In this document: one piece after another, positions 17,721 through 25,119 of the stretch
Layout of the letters: every line of letters begins with the position of its first letter
Numbering within the stretch: position 1 is the first letter of the stretch
Assembly: GCA_947259625.1 (NCBI GenBank)
Contig: CAMYMY010000016.1
Location: 1 to 27,551 of the forward strand
Direction of reading: 5' to 3'
Source of the DNA: an uncultured Kiloniellales bacterium
GTDB taxonomy: Bacteria > Pseudomonadota > Alphaproteobacteria > Kiloniellales > JAKSDN01
DNA: 27,551 nt
Program-made: the position numbers and the translations under genes
The notes under the pieces: generated by a model
The model's input: the letters and a program-made list of their open reading frames with translations, nothing else
Database searches by the model: none
What the model was told of the DNA's origin: nothing

Positions 17721-18156
17721 CAGCAAGGCGCTTGCGGATGAACCCTATGGCGTGGCGCAGCAGCGGCAGGCGGCCGTAGAACTGGCTGCCCGAGTCCCAG
17801 TGGTCGAGGTGCGCGGCGACGCGGTCCCGGTCGTCGAAATGCACCTCGCTCATGCCTTCGATGCGCCAGGGCGCGCCGCCCTTGCGCGGCTGGAAGCTGA
17901 AGTCCCAGCGCAGATACGCGACCCGGCCCGAGAGTGCCCGGTCGATCACCTCGAAGCGCGGCGCGGCCACATCCTCGAACATGCGCGCCAGGATCGCCCG
18001 GTAGGCCGCCACCCCGGTGACGTCGTTGAAGGGATCGCGGAACCGCACCGCCTGGGCGCAGAGCGCCTCCAGCTGGACCAGGCTGTCCGGCGTCAGCTCC
18101 TCGTAGAAAGCGATATAGGCCGAGACAGCCGCCTCGAGGCCGGGCTTCGGGGTCAT
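17707..18156 (-). CDS. SnoaL/NTF2-like protein
   Basis: This 149-residue protein has the size and pattern of the NTF2/SnoaL cone fold: an N-terminal helix (VSAYIAFYEEL), VRFRDPFNDVTGVAAYRAIL, a strand segment YLRWDFSFQPRKGG and a final strand pair with AAHLDHWDSGSQFYGRLP. It resembles the nuclear transport factor 2-like proteins that accompany short-chain dehydrogenases in RpoE regulons. The substrate is unknown; such folds act as isomerases, hydrolases or binding proteins. Its ATG overlaps the SDR stop by four bases (ATGA), so it is translationally coupled as the last gene of the minus operon. Confidence 0.87.
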   Translation of the reverse strand: MTPKPGLEAAVSAYIAFYEELTPDSLVQLEALCAQAVRFRDPFNDVTGVAAYRAILARMFEDVAAPRFEVIDRALSGRVAYLRWDFSFQPRKGGAPWRIEGMSEVHFDDRDRVAAHLDHWDSGSQFYGRLPLLRHAIGFIRKRLAVKPP

Positions 18157-18929
18157 GGTTCGGGCACCAGGCGGCGCGTCACGGCGAAGGCCAGCGGGGC
18201 CGGCAGGCAGCGCAGGATCTTCAGCAGGTAGGCGAGACGCCGCGGGAAGACGATCTCGAAGCGCTTCGATCCGAGCCCCCGGTAGAAGGCCTCCGCCGCG
18301 TCCTCCGTCTCCATCAGGAAGGGCATGGGAAAGGGGTTCTTGTCGGTCAGCGGCGTGCGCACGAAGCCCGGATTGACCAATTGCAGGCGGATGCCGTAGC
18401 CGTCCAGCTCGGGCTTCAGCGCCTCGGCCATGTTGATCAGGCCGGCTTTGGTCATGCCATAGGCCGCCGAGGTCGGCAGGCCCCGGTAGCCGGCCAGCGA
18501 GGCGACCACCGCGATGCGCCCGCCGCGCCGCGCGATCATGCCGGGCAGCAGGGCCTCCAGGCAGTGGACCGTTCCCATGAGGTTCAACTCGGCGAGGTCG
18601 CGGAAGGCAGCGGCCGCGAGCCCCGCGGCGCGCACCGGCTGGTGGCTGCCGGCGTTGAGCACGGCCTGGTCGATGGGGCCCAGCGCCTGCTCGATGGTCC
18701 CGACCGCCGCCGTGACGGCCGCCGGGTCGGTGACATCGAGTGGAATGGCGCGGATCTCCCCTTTCAGGTCTTGGGCGCTCTTCGCCAGCTCGGCCAGCGG
18801 GTCGGCGCTGCGGGCCGAAGCCGCCACGCGCCAGCCGTCCGCCGCCATGCGCCGCGCCAGGGCATGACCCAGTCCCGAGCTGGCGCCGGTGATCCAGGCG
18901 CAGCCCGCCGTGGTCTGTTCCGTAGTCAT
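18153..18929 (-). CDS. Short-chain dehydrogenase/reductase
   Basis: This 258-residue NAD(P)-dependent oxidoreductase is of the classical SDR type. The cofactor motif TGASSGLG is at residues 14-21, NAG at 92-94, and the catalytic Ser144, Tyr157 and Lys161 (YGMTK) are all present. The C-terminus carries a hydrophobic Leu/Pro/Ala-rich segment, suggesting membrane association or a lipid substrate. It overlaps both neighbours by four bases (DUF6134 before, SnoaL-like after). An SDR gene is also part of the Rhodobacter RpoE regulon, but there it is co-directional with the oxidoreductase operon. The substrate is unknown. Confidence 0.94.
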   Translation of the reverse strand: MTTEQTTAGCAWITGASSGLGHALARRMAADGWRVAASARSADPLAELAKSAQDLKGEIRAIPLDVTDPAAVTAAVGTIEQALGPIDQAVLNAGSHQPVRAAGLAAAAFRDLAELNLMGTVHCLEALLPGMIARRGGRIAVVASLAGYRGLPTSAAYGMTKAGLINMAEALKPELDGYGIRLQLVNPGFVRTPLTDKNPFPMPFLMETEDAAEAFYRGLGSKRFEIVFPRRLAYLLKILRCLPAPLAFAVTRRLVPEP

Positions 18930-19627
18930 CGGTCGTTTGCCGAAGCCTCGATCTCGGCGAGCGCCGCGGGTTCACCCTGGCGCGCATACACGACCTCCGC
19001 GCCCCGCGCCTGAAAGCTGGTCTTGGCCCACTCGCCCTGCGCCGTGTACCAAAGGTCCAGGGTGAGGTCGCCGGTCACCTTGTAGCGCCGGGCCTTGACC
19101 GGGCGCCCCGCCACCGCGATCTCCTCGATATCCGCCGGCGCGATCGCTACCTCGATCAAGCGGCCCCGCTGCGTATCGAGCAGCCGGGCCCATTCCACGG
19201 TCTGCGGGTTCCAATAGCTGGTCGGCATCACGTCGGCCGGAGCCAGGAAGCTCCCGCTCGATCCCTCGATCGCGAGCCCGTCCTCGGTGGCCCGGCCGCG
19301 CAGCCAGAAGGCTTCGCCGTCGTCGTCGGTCTCCGTGTCGATCGCCACGAGGCGGCCGTCACGCCAGACCTCGTGGTTCCGGTGGCGGTATTGGAAGACC
19401 GCAATGAAGAACAGCTTGACCTCGAGGCGGATGTCGATCTCCACATGAAGATCGCCGGCTTCGCGCCGGAAGACGACCTTGTGATGCCCGAGGGGCGCGC
19501 CGTTTCGGAAGACCTCGAAGACGATCTGCTCCGCGCCGGGCAGCGCCGCCCTCAGCGGACCGGCCAAGACAACGCCGGCCACCGCGGCGGCGCCAATCAG
19601 GGGCCCGACGAGGTGCAGGCGCCGCAT
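18926..19627 (-). CDS. DUF6134-type exported protein
   Basis: This protein of about 233 residues has an N-terminal signal (MRRLHLVGPLIGAAAVAGVV, then a stretch ending LRAALPGAEQ) followed by a beta-rich domain: IVFEVFRNGAPLGHHKVVF, HVEIDIRLEVKLFFIAVFQY and TSYWNPQTVEWARLLDTQRG. This fits the DUF6134 family, whose role is not known to me. It is probably periplasmic. Two ATGs are possible. I prefer 19627, which begins a clean signal peptide; the one at 19645 would be almost leaderless from the predicted promoter. Neither has a properly spaced ribosome binding site. It is the first gene of the operon with the SDR and SnoaL-like genes. Confidence 0.85.
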   Translation of the reverse strand: MRRLHLVGPLIGAAAVAGVVLAGPLRAALPGAEQIVFEVFRNGAPLGHHKVVFRREAGDLHVEIDIRLEVKLFFIAVFQYRHRNHEVWRDGRLVAIDTETDDDGEAFWLRGRATEDGLAIEGSSGSFLAPADVMPTSYWNPQTVEWARLLDTQRGRLIEVAIAPADIEEIAVAGRPVKARRYKVTGDLTLDLWYTAQGEWAKTSFQARGAEVVYARQGEPAALAEIEASANDR

Positions 19628-19655
19628 TTGATCAAGGACAATCATCTCCTAGCCT

Positions 19656-19683
19656 TATACGCCGGGCCCGGACCATTGGATTG
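19656..19683 (-). promoter_or_regulatory. Predicted RpoE promoter of the DUF6134-SDR-SnoaL operon
   Basis: The minus strand reads CAATCC (19683-19678), a 16-base spacer, then CGTATA (19661-19656), followed by AGG. The ATCC half of the -35, the spacer length and the CGTATA -10 match the promoter at 12129-12156. The first two -35 bases differ (CA for TG), so it may be weaker. It places this minus operon in the RpoE regulon. Confidence 0.68.
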
Positions 19684-19776
19684 CCCAAAGGAGAAGACGG
19701 GCGGCGGGGCCATAGTGGAGGCAAGAGTGGGCCTCCGGCGCTTTGCGGCCGCCGGTTCGCCCTGGCGGCATAGAAG

Positions 19777-20713
19777 TTAGAAATGGGTCCAACCCTTGGT
19801 CTCCAATGACATCTCGCCGCCGCCGGCGTCGAGAACCGCGAGCCCCCGGCCCTCGGCCACGCGGCCGATCCGGGTCAGCGGCAGGTCGAGCCGGGCGGCA
19901 AGGGCCGCAACCTCCTCGGCACGCTCGGGCGCCACGGTGAACAGCAGCTCGTAGTCGTCGCCGCCGCCGATCAGGCCGGCGAGCAGGGCGGGATCGGCGG
20001 CAAGCGCCGCGCGCGCCGCCTCGGAGAACGGCAGCGCCGCGGCCTCGACGACGGCTGAGAGCCCGGAGGCCTCCAGGATGTGCCCGAGGTCGGCCGCCAA
20101 CCCGTCGGAAACGTCGATCGCCACCCGGGACAGCCCGCCCTCGGCGAGCGCCCGGCCCAACGCGAGCCGCGGCCGGGGCAGCCGGTAGCGGTCGGCCAGA
20201 TAGGCGCGCCGCGGCTCGGACAGCGCCGGGCCCTCGCCTCGGCAAACCGCGAGCCCGAGCACGCCGTCGCCGATGCTGCCCGAGACATAGACGGACTCCC
20301 CGCCCCGCGCCGCGGAGCGCTTCAACGCCCGTCCCGGGGCGACCGCGCCGATCGCCGTCAGCGACAGGGTGAGCGGCCCGGGCGTCCCGGTCGTATCGCC
20401 GCCCAGCAGCGCCAAGCCGAACGTCTGCTGGTCCTCGGCCAAGCCGGCGGCGAAGCGCGCCACCCAGGCTTCGTCCGGGGGCAGCGGCCAGGCCGCGGTC
20501 ATTACATATCCGAGCGGCCGGGCGCCCATCGCGGCCAGGTCGGAGAGATTGACCCGCAGCAGCTTGCGCGCCACCAGGTCGGCCGGATCGTCCGGCAGGA
20601 AGTGGACGCGGGGCGGCGAGCAGGGCCGCGTCGTCCTCCAGGTCCAGGGCGCCTGGCGCGCCGGCCGCGAGCGGAGCGAGATAACGCCGGATCAGCTCGA
20701 ACTCGTCGGGCAC
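19777..20713 (-). pseudogene. thiL: Thiamine-monophosphate kinase, disrupted by deletion and frameshift
   Basis: ThiL phosphorylates thiamine monophosphate to the active cofactor thiamine diphosphate. The 5' part is readable from a GTG at 20713: DEFELIRRYLAPLAAG and LEDDAALLAAP. The main part is in another frame from about 20607: VHFLPDDPADLVARKLLRVN, ALLGGDTTGTPGPLTLSLTA, AIDVSDGLAADLGHI and LIGGGDDYELLF. Between AAP and VHF a normal ThiL has about 15 more residues, including the Mg/ATP-binding TADxLV-type motif. That stretch is missing and the frame changes at about 20608-20612. Either the gene is dead, a shortened protein is made from 20574, or the sequence has a local deletion error. It follows nusB by 11 bases. 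Confidence 0.85.
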
Positions 20714-20724
20714 GACCGCGCCGC

Positions 20725-21276
20725 TCAGCCGCCGGGCCCGTCCGGCTGCCGGTTCTGGTCTTCGAACTCCTCCGGCCGCAGGCTGTGCGCCAAGTGGTCG
20801 AGCACGCCGTTGGCCATGCCCGGCTCCTTGCCGTGGAAGAAGGCCTGCGCCAGATTGACGTACTCGGTGATGGTGGCCCGCGCCGGAATTTCGGGCCGGT
20901 AGCCCAGCTCGTAGGCGCCGGCGCGCAGGATCACCCTGAGCAAGGTCTCCAGCCGTTCGACCGGCCAGTCCTCGGCCAGCACTGCGGCCAGCATATCGTC
21001 GAGCGACGCGCTCTCCGCGGCCACGCCCTCGACCAGATCGCCGAGGAGCGCGCGGTCCGCCCTGCCCAGGCTCAGCCCGTCGATCGCCTCGTCCAGGCGG
21101 TGTTCGAGAAACTCCTGCAGGATCAGCTCGGGCGAACCGCCGGAAAGCTCGATCTGGTAGAGCGCCTGGACCGCGCCCAGGCGCGCGGCGCCGCGCGGCG
21201 TATCCGCGAGGGTCCTGGCGGAGGCTTTCGGGGTCGCCCCCTTCGCCGCGCGGCCTGGTTTCGCACTGACGGACAT
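20725..21276 (-). CDS. nusB: Transcription antitermination protein NusB
   Basis: This 183-residue RNA-binding protein works with NusE (S10) on boxA sequences during rRNA transcription. NusB motifs are present: AARLGAVQALYQIELSG, WPVERLETLLRVILRAGAYEL and the well-conserved TITEYVNLAQAFFHGKEPGMANGVLD block, shown here in part. Residues 1-28 form a basic, low-complexity N-terminal extension, common in alphaproteobacteria. It sits 12 bases after ribH and just before thiL, the usual ribH-nusB-thiL order. Confidence 0.96.
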   Translation of the reverse strand: MSVSAKPGRAAKGATPKASARTLADTPRGAARLGAVQALYQIELSGGSPELILQEFLEHRLDEAIDGLSLGRADRALLGDLVEGVAAESASLDDMLAAVLAEDWPVERLETLLRVILRAGAYELGYRPEIPARATITEYVNLAQAFFHGKEPGMANGVLDHLAHSLRPEEFEDQNRQPDGPGG

Positions 21277-21288
21277 CGCTCGGGACCT

Positions 21289-21753
21289 CTAGCGTGGAAA
21301 CAGATGGAACTGGCGCTTGAGCTCGACCATCTGAAGGCAGGCACGCGCCACTTCGCCACCCTTGTTGCGGCCCGCGACGCTGGCGCGTTCCCAGGCCTGC
21401 TCGCGGGTCTCGCAGGTCAGGATTCCATAACCCAGCGCCAGGGTGTGCTCGCAGGCCAGGTCCTGCAGCTTGCGGGCGCTCTCGGCGCAGACATAGTCGT
21501 AGTGGGTGGTCTCGCCCCGGATCACGCAACCCAGCGCGATATAGCCGTCGTGGCGCCGCTGTCCGCCGAAAAAATCCATGGAGCGCAAAGCCACGCGTAT
21601 GGCCGCCGGAATCTCGAAGGCGCCCGGCACCGCAACGCTTTCGTACCCGATTCCCGCCGTGTCCAGCTCGGCGACCGCGCCGCGCAACAGCTCGTCGGCG
21701 ATATCGACGTAGTAGCGGGCCTCGACGATCAAGACGTGGGGCTGGTCCGACAT
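21289..21753 (-). CDS. ribH: 6,7-dimethyl-8-ribityllumazine synthase
   Basis: This 154-residue enzyme condenses the ribityl-aminouracil product of the RibD branch with 3,4-dihydroxy-2-butanone 4-phosphate to form the lumazine precursor of riboflavin. Motifs seen are VEARYYVDIADELL, VPGAFEIPAAI, the substrate loop GCVIRGETTHYDYVC with the catalytic His, and AGRNKGGEVARACL. The start is three bases after the ribB stop, so the two steps that meet at this enzyme are encoded side by side. Confidence 0.97.
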   Translation of the reverse strand: MSDQPHVLIVEARYYVDIADELLRGAVAELDTAGIGYESVAVPGAFEIPAAIRVALRSMDFFGGQRRHDGYIALGCVIRGETTHYDYVCAESARKLQDLACEHTLALGYGILTCETREQAWERASVAGRNKGGEVARACLQMVELKRQFHLFPR

Positions 21754-21756
21754 GGC

Positions 21757-22905
21757 CTAATCCCCGCTTACGTCGATCGATTGCTGACCGACGACCTTGA
21801 GGCCGTAGCCATCGAGCCCGACGATGGTGCGCTGGGTATTGGACAACAGCACCATGTCCCTGACCCCGAGATCGAGCAGGATCTGGGCGCCGACGCCATA
21901 ATCGCGCAGCTCGCCCGGCGACGCGGCTTCGCCGGAGAGCTGGGCGCTCACCCGGTCCGACAGGCTGGTCGGGGTCGGCTCGCGTATCAGCACGACGACA
22001 CCGCGCCCGGCCTCGGCGATCATCCGCATGGCCTGGTGCAGCTCGCCACCCTTGTCGCCCCCGCCGACCCCCAGCACATCGTCCATCACATTGAGCGCGT
22101 GCATGCGCACCAGGACCGGCTCGTCGGTCGTCAGGTCGCCCTTCCACAGCGCCAGATGCTCGGCGTAGGCCACCTCGTTGACATAGACCGCCATCTTGAA
22201 GTCCCCGCCATAGCGGCTCCGGCACCGGGTCTCCAGGCTGCGCTTGACGATGCGGTCGTGGCGCCGCCGATAGGCGATCAGGTCGGCGATCGTGGCGATC
22301 TTCAAGCCATGGCGCTGGGCGAAAGCGATCAGGTCGTCGCGCCGCGCCATGGTGCCGTCGTCGTTCATGATCTCGCAGATCACGCCGGCCGGGATCATGC
22401 CGGCCAGCCGCGCCAAGTCGACCGCCGCCTCGGTGTGCCCGGTGCGGGCCAGCACGCCGCCGTCGCGGGCGACCAGCGGAAAGACGTGACCCGGCGTGAC
22501 GATGTCGGACTTGCCCTTGCTGGGGTCGATCGCTACGGCGATGGTGTGGGCGCGGTCCGGCGCGGAGATGCCCGTGGTCACGCCGTCGCGCGCCTCTATG
22601 GAGAGCGTAAAGGCGGTCTCGTGCCGGGATTCGTTGTGCTTGGCCATGAGCGGCAGATCGAGCTGCTCGACCCGCTCGCGCATCAGGGCAAGGCAGATCA
22701 AGCCACGCCCGTACCTGGCCATGAAGTTGATCGCTTCGGGCGTGGCCATCTGTGCCGGGATCACGAGGTCGCCTTCGTTCTCGCGCTCCTCGTCGTCGAC
22801 CAGGACGAAGATCCGGCCGTTGCGCGCTTCCTCGATCACGTCCTCGATCGAGGACAGCATCTCCCGGAAGGTCATGCGCCAAGGCTCCTGCTGGGGCGTT
22901 GCCAT
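21757..22905 (-). CDS. ribB: 3,4-dihydroxy-2-butanone 4-phosphate synthase with degenerate GTP cyclohydrolase II domain
   Basis: This 382-residue two-domain protein has an N-terminal RibB domain (about 1-205) that makes dihydroxybutanone phosphate from ribulose 5-phosphate. Its motifs are intact: VDDEERENEGDLV, MARYGRGLIC, SDIVTPGHVFPL, RTGHTEAAVDLARLAG and CEIMNDDGTMAR. The C-terminal domain (about 206-382) has the GTP cyclohydrolase II fold pattern, but where active RibA has three zinc cysteines this one reads VRMHALNVMDDVLGVGGGDK without any. So only the RibB reaction is expected and a true ribA must be elsewhere. This RibBX-like form occurs in alphaproteobacteria. The ATG directly follows the ribE stop. 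Confidence 0.95.
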   Translation of the reverse strand: MATPQQEPWRMTFREMLSSIEDVIEEARNGRIFVLVDDEERENEGDLVIPAQMATPEAINFMARYGRGLICLALMRERVEQLDLPLMAKHNESRHETAFTLSIEARDGVTTGISAPDRAHTIAVAIDPSKGKSDIVTPGHVFPLVARDGGVLARTGHTEAAVDLARLAGMIPAGVICEIMNDDGTMARRDDLIAFAQRHGLKIATIADLIAYRRRHDRIVKRSLETRCRSRYGGDFKMAVYVNEVAYAEHLALWKGDLTTDEPVLVRMHALNVMDDVLGVGGGDKGGELHQAMRMIAEAGRGVVVLIREPTPTSLSDRVSAQLSGEAASPGELRDYGVGAQILLDLGVRDMVLLSNTQRTIVGLDGYGLKVVGQQSIDVSGD

Positions 22906-23511
22906 TCACTCCGCCTTTTCACGAAGACGCTGAACGTAGCGCGCCAGAAGGTCGATTTCCAGGTTGACGCGGCCGCCGGGCCGGAGCGCGCCGAACGCGG
23001 TCTGCCGGGCGGTGTGCGGTATGATGTTGACGCCGAAGCGGACCGCCCCGGACCCTTCGTCCTCGACCTCGTTGACCGTCAGCGAGACCCCGTCCAGGGC
23101 GACCGAACCCTTGGGCGCGATGAAGCCCGCCAGGCCGGCCGGCGCCCGGAAGGTGTAGCGCTGCGAATCGCCTTCCGGCGTGCGGGCCAGCACCTCGGCG
23201 ACGCCGTCGACGTGGCCGGACACCAGATGCCCGCCCAGCTCGTCGCCGATCCGGAGCGGCCGTTCGAAGTTGACCGGCGCGCCGGCCTGCCAGTCGCCCA
23301 GCGTCGTCTTGGAGAGCGTTTCGGCCGAGACGTCGGCGGCGAACCAGCCCGGTCCCTTGTCGACCACGGTCAGGCAGGCCCCGGAACAGGCGATCGAGGC
23401 GCCCAGACTGACTTCCGCCGTGTCGTAACCGGTCTCGAAGACGAAACGGGCGTCGCCCTGCCGCTCCACCTGTCGGACCCGGCCGAGGTCGGTGATGATG
23501 CCGGTGAACAT
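22906..23511 (-). CDS. ribE: Riboflavin synthase alpha chain
   Basis: This 201-residue enzyme dismutates two lumazine molecules to riboflavin. It consists of two tandem lumazine-binding barrels: the first begins MFTGIITDLG, the second around GGHLVSGHVDGVAEV (about residues 93-107). SLGASIACSGACLTV and VALDGVSLTVNEV are the paired repeats of the fold. The length is normal. It follows ribD by nine bases and abuts ribB, so the rib genes form one transcript. I see no FMN riboswitch in front of them. Confidence 0.97.
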   Translation of the reverse strand: MFTGIITDLGRVRQVERQGDARFVFETGYDTAEVSLGASIACSGACLTVVDKGPGWFAADVSAETLSKTTLGDWQAGAPVNFERPLRIGDELGGHLVSGHVDGVAEVLARTPEGDSQRYTFRAPAGLAGFIAPKGSVALDGVSLTVNEVEDEGSGAVRFGVNIIPHTARQTAFGALRPGGRVNLEIDLLARYVQRLREKAE

Positions 23512-23520
23512 GCCGGCAAC

Positions 23521-24600
23521 TTACGGGACGCGACGGTAGGTTTCCATCAAATCCTCGCCGACCGGGACCACGGAGACGCGCTCGAAGCGCGGGGCCGCGT
23601 CCAGGTGGGCGAGACCGAAGCCGCCGGCTCCCGGCAGGCCGTCGCCGCCGATCACCCGGGGCGCGCGGAACCAGACCAGCCGGTCGACCAGCCCCTGGCG
23701 CAGCAGGCCGGCCGCCACCTGCCCGCCGCCCTCGACCAGCAGGTCGTTGACCCCCCACCCGCCCAGCGCCTGCAGCGCGGCCTCCAGCGACAGGTTGCCC
23801 TCCGCGTCGTCGGGCGCCTCGAGGACCTCCAGGCCGGCGCCGCGATAGGCCTCCAGGCGTGCCCGGTCGTTGTCCGGACGAGTGACCAGACAGGTCGGCT
23901 GGTCGCCGGCGCGCAGCACCAAGTCGTGGGTCAGGGGCAGGCGCAGTCGGCCGTCCAGTACGACGCGCAGCGGCGCGCGATCCTCGAGCCCTGCCAGACG
24001 GACATCGAGACGGGGATTGTCCGCCAAGGCCGTGCCGCCGCCGACCAGAACGGCGTCGCTCGCGGCGCGCAACAGGTGTGCGCGCGCGCGCGCCGCCGGC
24101 CCGGTGATCCAGCGGCTCTCGCCGCTCTTGGTCGCAATGCGCCCGTCCAGCGTCGTGGCCAGCTTCAGCGTGACCAGGGGTCGGCCCGCGGCGACGCGCA
24201 TCAGGTACCCGGCATTCAGCTCGGCCGCGGGCTCGGACAGCAGGCCCAGGTCCACGGCCATCTCGGCCGCGCGCAGCTTGTCGAGTCCGCCGCCGGCGAC
24301 CCGCGGGTCCGGGTCCTCGAGGGCGACGACGCAGCGGGCGATCCCCGCCGCGATCAGCGCCTCGGCACAGGGCGGCGTCCGGCCGTGGTGCGCGCAGGGT
24401 TCGAGCGTGACGTAGGCGGTCGCGCCCCGCGCCGCCGCGCCGGCGCGGTCGAGCGCCTCGGTCTCCGCATGGGGCCGGCCGCCCGGTTGCGTCCAGCCCC
24501 GGCCCAGCACGCGGCCGTCGCGGACCAGGACGCAGCCCACCGCCGGGTTGGGCGCGACCCGCCCACGGCCGCGGCGCGCCAGCGCGAGCGCGGCCTGCAT
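23521..24600 (-). CDS. ribD: Bifunctional riboflavin deaminase/reductase RibD
   Basis: This 359-residue fusion enzyme carries out deamination and side-chain reduction in riboflavin synthesis. The N-terminal cytidine-deaminase-type domain has the zinc site HAE (His44, Glu46) and PCAHHGRTPPC (Cys69, Cys78). The C-terminal reductase domain has LVTLKLATTLDGRIA, SDAVLVGGGTALADNPRL and NDLLVEGGGQVAAGLL. The ATG at 24600 has no clear ribosome binding site and starts slightly inside the usual N-terminus. A TTG at 24651, overlapping nrdR, is possible and would restore the Asp-x-x-x-Met region. It lies 19 bases after nrdR. Confidence 0.95.
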   Translation of the reverse strand: MQAALALARRGRGRVAPNPAVGCVLVRDGRVLGRGWTQPGGRPHAETEALDRAGAAARGATAYVTLEPCAHHGRTPPCAEALIAAGIARCVVALEDPDPRVAGGGLDKLRAAEMAVDLGLLSEPAAELNAGYLMRVAAGRPLVTLKLATTLDGRIATKSGESRWITGPAARARAHLLRAASDAVLVGGGTALADNPRLDVRLAGLEDRAPLRVVLDGRLRLPLTHDLVLRAGDQPTCLVTRPDNDRARLEAYRGAGLEVLEAPDDAEGNLSLEAALQALGGWGVNDLLVEGGGQVAAGLLRQGLVDRLVWFRAPRVIGGDGLPGAGGFGLAHLDAAPRFERVSVVPVGEDLMETYRRVP

Positions 24601-24619
24601 GTGGGAGCGGTCGGCCGGG

Positions 24620-25081
24620 TCAGCCGCTCTCGTCGGCGCCGAGCTTTTCAATGAAGGCCTCGAAGTCGCGCGCCTCGCGGAAATTACGGTAGACCGAGGC
24701 GAATCGCACATAGGCGACCGGGTCCAGATTGGCCAGCGCGTCCATGACCAGCTCGCCGATCAACTGGGTCTTGATCTCGCTTTCGCCCGAGCTCTCGAGG
24801 CGCCGGACGATGCCGTTCACGATCCGCTCGATCCGCTCGGGCTCGACCGGCCGCTTCTGCAGGGCGATGTTCATCGAGCGCAGCAGCTTGTCCCTGTCGA
24901 AGGGTTGCCGCTGGCCGGTCGTCTTGATCACAGTCAGCTCGCGCAGCTGCACGCGTTCGAAGGTGGTGAACCGGGCGCCACAGTTGGTGCACTGCCGGCG
25001 GCGCCGGATCGCCGAGTTGTCCTCGGTCGGCCGCGAATCCTTGACCTGGGTGTCTTCGTTTCCGCAAAACGGGCAACGCAT
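24620..25081 (-). CDS. nrdR: Transcriptional repressor NrdR
   Basis: This 153-residue repressor shuts off ribonucleotide reductase genes according to dATP/ATP levels. The N-terminal zinc ribbon has Cys3/Cys6 (MRCPFCGNEDTQVKDSRP) and Cys31/Cys34 (RRRRQCTNCGARFTTFE). An ATP-cone follows from about residue 47 (LTVIKTTGQRQPFDRDKL) to about 137 (VRFASVYRNFREARDF). The length is that of the family. It is the first gene ahead of the rib cluster and follows glyA by 38 bases, a frequent glyA-nrdR-ribD order. Confidence 0.98.
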   Translation of the reverse strand: MRCPFCGNEDTQVKDSRPTEDNSAIRRRRQCTNCGARFTTFERVQLRELTVIKTTGQRQPFDRDKLLRSMNIALQKRPVEPERIERIVNGIVRRLESSGESEIKTQLIGELVMDALANLDPVAYVRFASVYRNFREARDFEAFIEKLGADESG

Positions 25082-25119
25082 TCCCTGTCCCCTTATCTGG
25101 CCGGCCGCGCCATGGCTCT

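Noticed and set aside
19684..19776. Possible hairpin GGAGGC/GCCTCC downstream of thiL
   Set aside because: The six-base arms lack a U-run on either strand, so it is not a convincing terminator.
19655..22909. 1084-codon minus-strand frame
   Set aside because: It runs out of frame through ribB, ribH and nusB. Only its short DEFELIRRYLAPL segment is real, as the 5' fragment of the disrupted thiL.
20080..24654. 1524-codon open frame on the plus strand across the rib genes
   Set aside because: It is fully antisense to nrdR, ribD, ribE, ribB, ribH and nusB, has a His/Gln/Asp/Arg/Gly-rich composition and no domain; long shadow frames are expected at this GC content.
23512..25119. FMN riboswitch in front of the rib genes
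   Set aside because: I looked between glyA, nrdR, ribD and ribE; gaps are 9-38 bases, too short for the element, and no conserved core is seen.
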